This document shows, piece by piece, positions 58,918-64,000 of a DNA stretch of 64,000 nt. Origin of the DNA: Tamarix chinensis (taxonomy: Eukaryota; Streptophyta; Magnoliopsida; Caryophyllales; Tamaricaceae). The stretch spans positions 55,851,942 to 55,915,941 of the forward strand of contig CM060172.1 in assembly GCA_030549775.1 (NCBI GenBank), read 5' to 3'. Within the stretch, counting starts at the first letter, position 1. Every line of letters begins with the position of its first letter. The translations under genes were made by a program, and so were the position numbers. A model generated the notes under the pieces. It was not told the origin of the DNA. It made no database searches and saw only the letters and a program-made list of their open reading frames with translations.

Positions 58918-60559
58918 AAGGATGCGAATCCTAATTAAAAATTAAGACCTCGACCCTCCTTAAATAACTAACAATAATAATAAAATAATTATACTAATAA
59001 TATTATTAATAATGATAATAAACTTATAATAATACAAATAAATACTTATAATTCGAAACTAACCACCTAATTAACTCAAGAATAATCTCGACCCTGCCAA
59101 TAAAATTTATCAATAGTATTACATCTAATAATAATAATAATAATGATAATAATAATAATTAAAATCGAATAAATATTAGAAATTGGAATAAAAATAGAAC
59201 AAATTTAAATAAATAAAAAAGAAGGGCTGAGAGGGTCTAGGGTTTCACCTTGAGTCGGCAGAGATGGGTGGCATTGGCGGTGGTGCACGGCGGCGGCGGC
59301 AACAGTCGGAAAAGAGGGTAAAAGGGGAAAAGTTGGGGTTTGAGAAGAATAGATGGAGAACAAAGGTGGTGGTTGAGGTGCTGGTGGTAGCCTAGGCTGA
59401 GAGGAGTAAAGTGAGGGTGGTGGCTCGGCAAGGGGCGGTGGCGCACAGCGGTGGAGGTGGACGTCGAAAGTAAATATTGAAGAAAAAGAGGGAAGAAGAA
59501 GGAGAAAAGAGAAAAGAAGGTTATGGCTAGGTGGAGGAGAATTAGTAGAAGCTTTTTGGTGGTGCAGAAGGCAGTAGAAGTGGCGGATGGTGGCTCGAGG
59601 TTTGCGGGGGTTAAAATTTTAGTTTGCCGGGCAAGGGGTTTCGCATAGTTGTGGTGGCTCGTGTGAGAAGAATCGAGGGAGAAGGGTGGCTCATTTAGCT
59701 AGAGGGCGGTGCAGGGAAGATTTTGGTAGGCAGGTTGCCAGCGGCGTTAATCAGCCGGCAAAATTTTGGTCGAGGGTTGACCCTTCGCGAGAGAATAGGG
59801 AGGAATCGAGCAAGATATGAGGAAAAAAGATTATACCAAGCTGATCTGCGAGTCAAGGGAAAGATAATGAGGGGAGAAACGACCGGTCAAAACACGCGTG
59901 GCCGGTGACGCCATTTTCAGACCTTCGAAGGCACAGCTCGACGACGGAGGAGGAAAGAGGAAGAAGAGGGTGAATCGGCGGCCGGGAGAAAGAAAAGAAA
60001 AAGAGAAGAACCGGGCCGATCGGTGCTGGTTATAAGTTCTTAAATGAGACGCGGCGTCCCAAGGTAATAAAGCACAAAACGCAGCATTTCAGCTGTCGAA
60101 GGAAGAAGAACGACGCTGGGCCATGGGAGAAGGAGAAGAAAAGGAAAAGGCATTGGGTCGCGCTTCAGGCCCAATTGGAAGAAGAGAAAAAGAAAACAAA
60201 GAAAAGAAAGAAAAAGAAAGAAAAAAAGAAAAAGAAAAAGGAAAAAGGAAAAAGGAAAATTTAAGTGGTTTGGGGTTAAATAAATTAATTAGAATATTTT
60301 GGGTATTTAGAATAAAAATATTTAAATAAAATAATATTAAATTTTTTTAAAGCTAATTTAGGGTTTTTAAAATATTTTCCTAAATTCCTTTTTAATTAGC
60401 AAAAAGCCCAATTTTTCCTTTATAAAAATATTTATAAATTCTTCAATAATTTACCCTAAATAAATCCTTCCCATTCGAATAAAATAATTAATTAAATGAA
60501 TTCCTTAATAAATCATTTTTAATTATATTTCTTAAAATAAATATTTTTGGGGCATTTCA

Positions 60560-60708
60560 TTACTACTTCCTTAAAAGCAGACTTCGTCTCCGAAGTCTCC
60601 TGCAGCTCTCTAGGGTTAGGGTTATGGCATTCTAAGCATCTAGAGGATCACATTACTAACTATACTTAAATCAACTACCCCCTTAAGGACAAACTAGATA
60701 AAAAGAAT
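60560..60708 (-). other. Polypurine and 3' untranslated region of the gypsy element
   Basis: Between the polyprotein stop (60709-60711) and LTR D. In sense it ends GAGACGAAGTCTGCTTTTAAGGAAGTAGTAA next to the LTR. The GAGACGAAGTCT palindrome-like word is typical of this site in plant chromoviruses. Confidence 0.65.
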
Positions 60709-63700
60709 CTAACGTGCGGCGAAAAGCTCCGAATATGCTTCTCGCATATCTTTCTCGGTCTCTCAAGTAGCTTCCTCAATTCCATGTCGACTCCATAAGA
60801 TCTTAACAAGAGGCACTGAACTCGTACGAGTCTTCCTCAACTTAGTGTCGAGAATCCGCACCGGTTGTTCCTCATAAGTCAGCGAATCATCCAATTCAAT
60901 CTCATCTGGCTGGATTACATGCGGTGGATCAGCAACATACTTTCACAGCTAGGAAATGTGGAACACGTTATGCACTCATGCCAACTCTGGAGGAAGAGAC
61001 AATCTGTAAGCAACTTCACCCACTCGCTTCAATATCTCATAGGGACCAATATACCTGGGGCTCAACTTGCCTTTCCTTCCAAACCTTTGCACCCCTTTAG
61101 TAGGTGAAACTCTCAGCAACACTTTGTCTCCAGACTCGAAATCTCCATCCCTATGCCTCTGATCGACATAACTGTTTTGTCGTCTTTGAGCTTCTTTCAT
61201 TCGATCCTGGATCTGTTGGACCTGATGGGTCATATCTTTGATCATTTCTGGTCCCAACACGATCGTCTCGCTGATGTCGCTCCAACACAAAGGAGTCCTA
61301 CACTTCCGTCCATACAACGCTTTGAAGGGAGCCATCCCAATACTAGCATGATAACTATTATTATATGAAAACTCCACCAGATGCAAGCGCTCCTTCCAAC
61401 ATCCCTGGAAATCCAGTACGTAGGCCCTCAACATATCCTCCAAGGTTTGAATAGTCCATTCTATCTGTCTGTCCGTGGCAGGGTGAAAAGCTGTGCTCAT
61501 CTTCAATTTGGTCCCCAAAAATTCCTGCAGATTCCCCCAAAAGTGAGAGAGGAACCTCGAATCTCGATCTGAAACAATATCTTTTGAAACCCCATGACGG
61601 CTAACCACGAACTTCATATACATGTTCGCCAACTGCTCCATACTCCATGTGGACTTCATAGGAATAAATACGACTAACTTGGTCAATCTATCAATAATAA
61701 CCCAAATAGTATCATAGCCGCTTCGGGTCTTCGGTAAACTACTCACAAAGTCCATAGAAATGGAGTCCTATTTCCATCTTGGCACCTCCAAAGACTAAAG
61801 TAACCCCGCTGGTCTCCAATGTTCGATCTTGACCTTCTAGCACACAAGACACCGGGATACAAACTCAGCTACTTTTCGCTTCATATGTGGCCACCAGTAC
61901 ACCTTTTTGAGGTCCTTATATAACTTAGATCCTCCTTGGTGAACCAAATAGGGTGTCTGATGTCCTTCCTCCATAATACGACTCTTAAGCTCTAGATAAC
62001 TCTGTGGCACACACCAACGACCCCTGAATCGAATACTGCCATCCTCATGGATTCTGAACCCCTCTGCTTTGCCTTCCTACATCTTCTATCTGATTCTTCC
62101 TAGCTTAACATCTCTAACCTGTCCAGCTCGAATCTCTTCAAATATAGTCGAAGTGAGTGTCAGGGCATTCATACGGGCTTCGAGGTTTCCTTGCTGAATC
62201 ATCTCGATCGCCAGATCTGATAACTCCCTTATCGTTCGATCAGTAACCACGTGACACAGCGTAGAATGTGCAGTCTTCCTGCTCAGAGCATCGGCAACCA
62301 CGTTGGCCTTACCCTCATGGTAGGTCAACTCAATATCATAATCCTTCACAAGCTTTAGGCTTCTTCTTTGCCTCAAGTTGAGTTCCTTCTGCGTGAAAAT
62401 ATACTTGAGACTCTTGTGATCTGTAAAGAATCTACACTTTGCCCTATATAGATAATGTCTCCAAATCTTCAAGGCAAACACAACAACAACTAACTCTAGA
62501 TCATGCGTGGGATAGTTCTGCTTATGCTTCTTCAACTGTTGTGAGGCATAAACTACTACCTTACCCTTCTGTATCAACACGCATCCCAACCTATGCTTGG
62601 ATGCATCACTGTAAACCTCGAACTCCTCGGTCCCCTCGGGTAAAGTCAACACCGGTGCAGAAGTCAACCTTTTCTTCAACTCTCGGAACACCTCGTCATA
62701 AGCCTCATACCACTAGAACTTTGTGGTCTTCCTCAGGAGATTAATCAACGGTCTGGCGATCTTGGAAAAGTTTGGCACAAATCATCTATAATAACCAGCC
62801 AAACCCAGAAAACTCCGAATCTCTGATATGTTCGTAGGGGGCTTCCACTCAGTGATGGCCACAATCTTAGCTGGGTCCACAACCACTCCCTTATCCAATA
62901 CAATGTGACTGAGGAAGGCTACCTCCTGGAGCCAAAATCCGCACTTCGACAGCTTTGCATAAAGGTGATGCTCCCTCAATGTATCCAAAATGGTGCGTAC
63001 ATATGTCGTGCTCCTCATTTCCTCGAGAATATACCAAAATATCATCAATAAATACCACCACAAAATGGTCGAGGAAAGGTCTGAATATCCTCGTCATCAA
63101 ATCCATGAATACTGTAGAAGCATTTGTAAGTCCAAAGGGCATCACTATAAATTCATAATGCCCATACCGGGTCCGAAATGCAGTCTTCATAATATCAGCA
63201 TTAGTGATCCTCAACTGATGATACTCAGACCTCAAATCGATCTTGGAAAACATCATAGCACCCTTCAGCTGGTCAAATAGATCATATATTCTCGGAAGTG
63301 GATACCGGTTCTTTACCGTCAACTGATTCAACCCTAGGTAATCAATGCACAAACGAAGACTACCATCATTCTTCTTCACATACAATACCGGTGCTCCCCA
63401 CAGTGATACACTCAACCGGATGTACCCATTCTCTAATAGTTCCTCTAATTAGGCCTTCAACTCTTTCAATTCCACTGGTGCCATCCTGTATGGTGCCTTG
63501 GAAACATGCTCAGCTCTCGGCACTAACTCGATCTTGAAGTCAATTTCCCGTACTGGAGGCATACCTGGTATTTCTTCTAGGAACACCTCTGGAAATTATT
63601 TAACTATTGGGATACTGTCTAATGCTGTCACATCCCTGTTCAGCTGCTGCACACTGCATAAATATAGAGGGTACCCCTTCTGGATCAAAGCGTGCAATGT

Positions 63701-63997
63701 TACCACTGACACTACCTTAGTGGTCGGCTCGGGCTGAGTCTTTCGGTATGAAACCCTAGTTCCCTTCGGGCCTCACAAAATCACCCACTCCTAGGAACAA
63801 TCAATAACCGCTTTGTACCTCCCCAGCATATCCATGCCCAGAATCATATCAAAATCTTTTAGATCCATCCTGACCAAATCTACTAGGAAGTCTACCCCTC
63901 CTATATTAAAGGCCACGTCAGAAAACATCTGACTACACTCCATCCTGTCACCTGATGGAAGCATAACAGATAGCTCTACTCTAGCAGATGATGACAA
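60709..63997 (-). pseudogene. Ty3/gypsy polyprotein pseudogene: PR, RT, RNase H, IN, chromodomain
   Basis: Pol of an LTR retrotransposon, which would copy element RNA into DNA and integrate it. In sense order: protease C-part (63791-63997; FDMILGMD), its Asp-Thr/Ser-Gly site outside the window; RT (about 63450-62790) with FIDDILVYS at about 63026-63052; RNase H (62640-62300) with YSDAS, DLEL, TDHKSL and ADALSR; integrase with a partial zinc-binding region (61840-61910, CLVC), the three acidic positions in IIDRLTK, VSDRDSRF and QIEWTIQ (61710-61450), and a GPYEIL C-terminal region; then a chromodomain (about 60890-60712). Breaks: one frameshift near 63000-63015 and 15 in-frame stops. Stop positions (first base): 60763, 60943, 60949, 60976, 61768, 61795, 61837, 62077, 62086, 62713, 62782, 63449, 63596, 63773, 63791. 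The integrase core also has HPATDRQ where a Gly is usual. Gag lies outside the window. Confidence 0.92.
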
Positions 63998-64000
63998 TCC

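Larger units (their letters stand above)
56587..60559 (-). mobile_element. LTR D: 3' LTR of a chromovirus-type Ty3/gypsy element (3973 bp)
   Basis: The plus strand starts TGTAACACCTCC and ends GGGGCATTTCA; in sense, TGAAATGCCCC...GGTGTTACA. Immediately to its right (upstream in sense), GACGAAGTCTGCTTTTAAGGAAGTAGTAA is the usual pre-LTR and polypurine region, then the end of a gypsy polyprotein. This copy therefore identifies the whole LTR family as gypsy. Internal landmarks: terminal inverted repeat (56670-56715), two box triplets (57338-57440 and 57544-57662), ATGCAAACC minisatellite (57838-58118), ATA microsatellites (58683-58737, 58858-58917) and purine tract (59220-60260). The long LTR with chromodomain fits the Tekay/Del clade; clade assignment is inferred. 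The 5' LTR is beyond the window. Confidence 0.88.

Overview
This window looks like nuclear DNA of a flowering plant. It is AT-rich and mostly made of decayed, nested transposable elements, with one clearly intact protein-coding gene. That gene is an intronless P-class pentatricopeptide-repeat (PPR) protein of 791 codons at 39567-41942 on the minus strand. PPR families this size, very long LTRs of chromodomain-carrying Ty3/gypsy elements, tRNA-iMet-primed copia elements and CACTA transposons all point to a land plant. The species cannot be named from this sequence alone.

Layout. 1-3140: the 5' portion (in sense orientation) of a minus-oriented giant gypsy LTR. 3141-10385: degenerate copia-type repeats, interrupted by a complete solo gypsy LTR (4360-9121, target duplication ATAAT). 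10386-13208: a complete CACTA transposon (3-bp target duplication GAA) carrying one unrecognised open frame. 13212-18745: mostly anonymous DNA, a small promoter-like GC-richer island (14.8-15.9 kb) and copia debris. 18750-23976: a two-LTR, gag-only copia element. 23977-34400: AT-rich repeat debris, tandem duplications, G-runs and a foldback MITE. 34400-39566: low-repeat DNA downstream of the PPR gene, with a SINE. 39567-41942: the PPR gene. 43497-47898: a second solo gypsy LTR (target duplication ATATC). 47989-64000: a nest of four gypsy LTRs in strictly alternating orientation. The youngest of these still has its internal region, a polyprotein pseudogene with protease, reverse transcriptase, RNase H, integrase and chromodomain, running off the right edge.

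The most informative structure is the gypsy family itself. Seven LTR copies of roughly 4-5 kb share an ordered architecture: a pyrimidine-rich tract, an AT-rich or triplet-repeat zone, two triplets of a 19-nt box (sense CCACCGGCTATAATAGTGG), a GTAC-rich palindrome and an inverted repeat close to the 3' end. Two copies are solo LTRs with perfect 5-bp target duplications. For one of them, a second uninterrupted copy of the target site lies 130 bp or so downstream.

No CRISPR array, rRNA gene or functional tRNA gene was seen. Coordinates of degenerate repeats are approximate. Family assignments rest on motif recognition by eye and have not been confirmed by database search.
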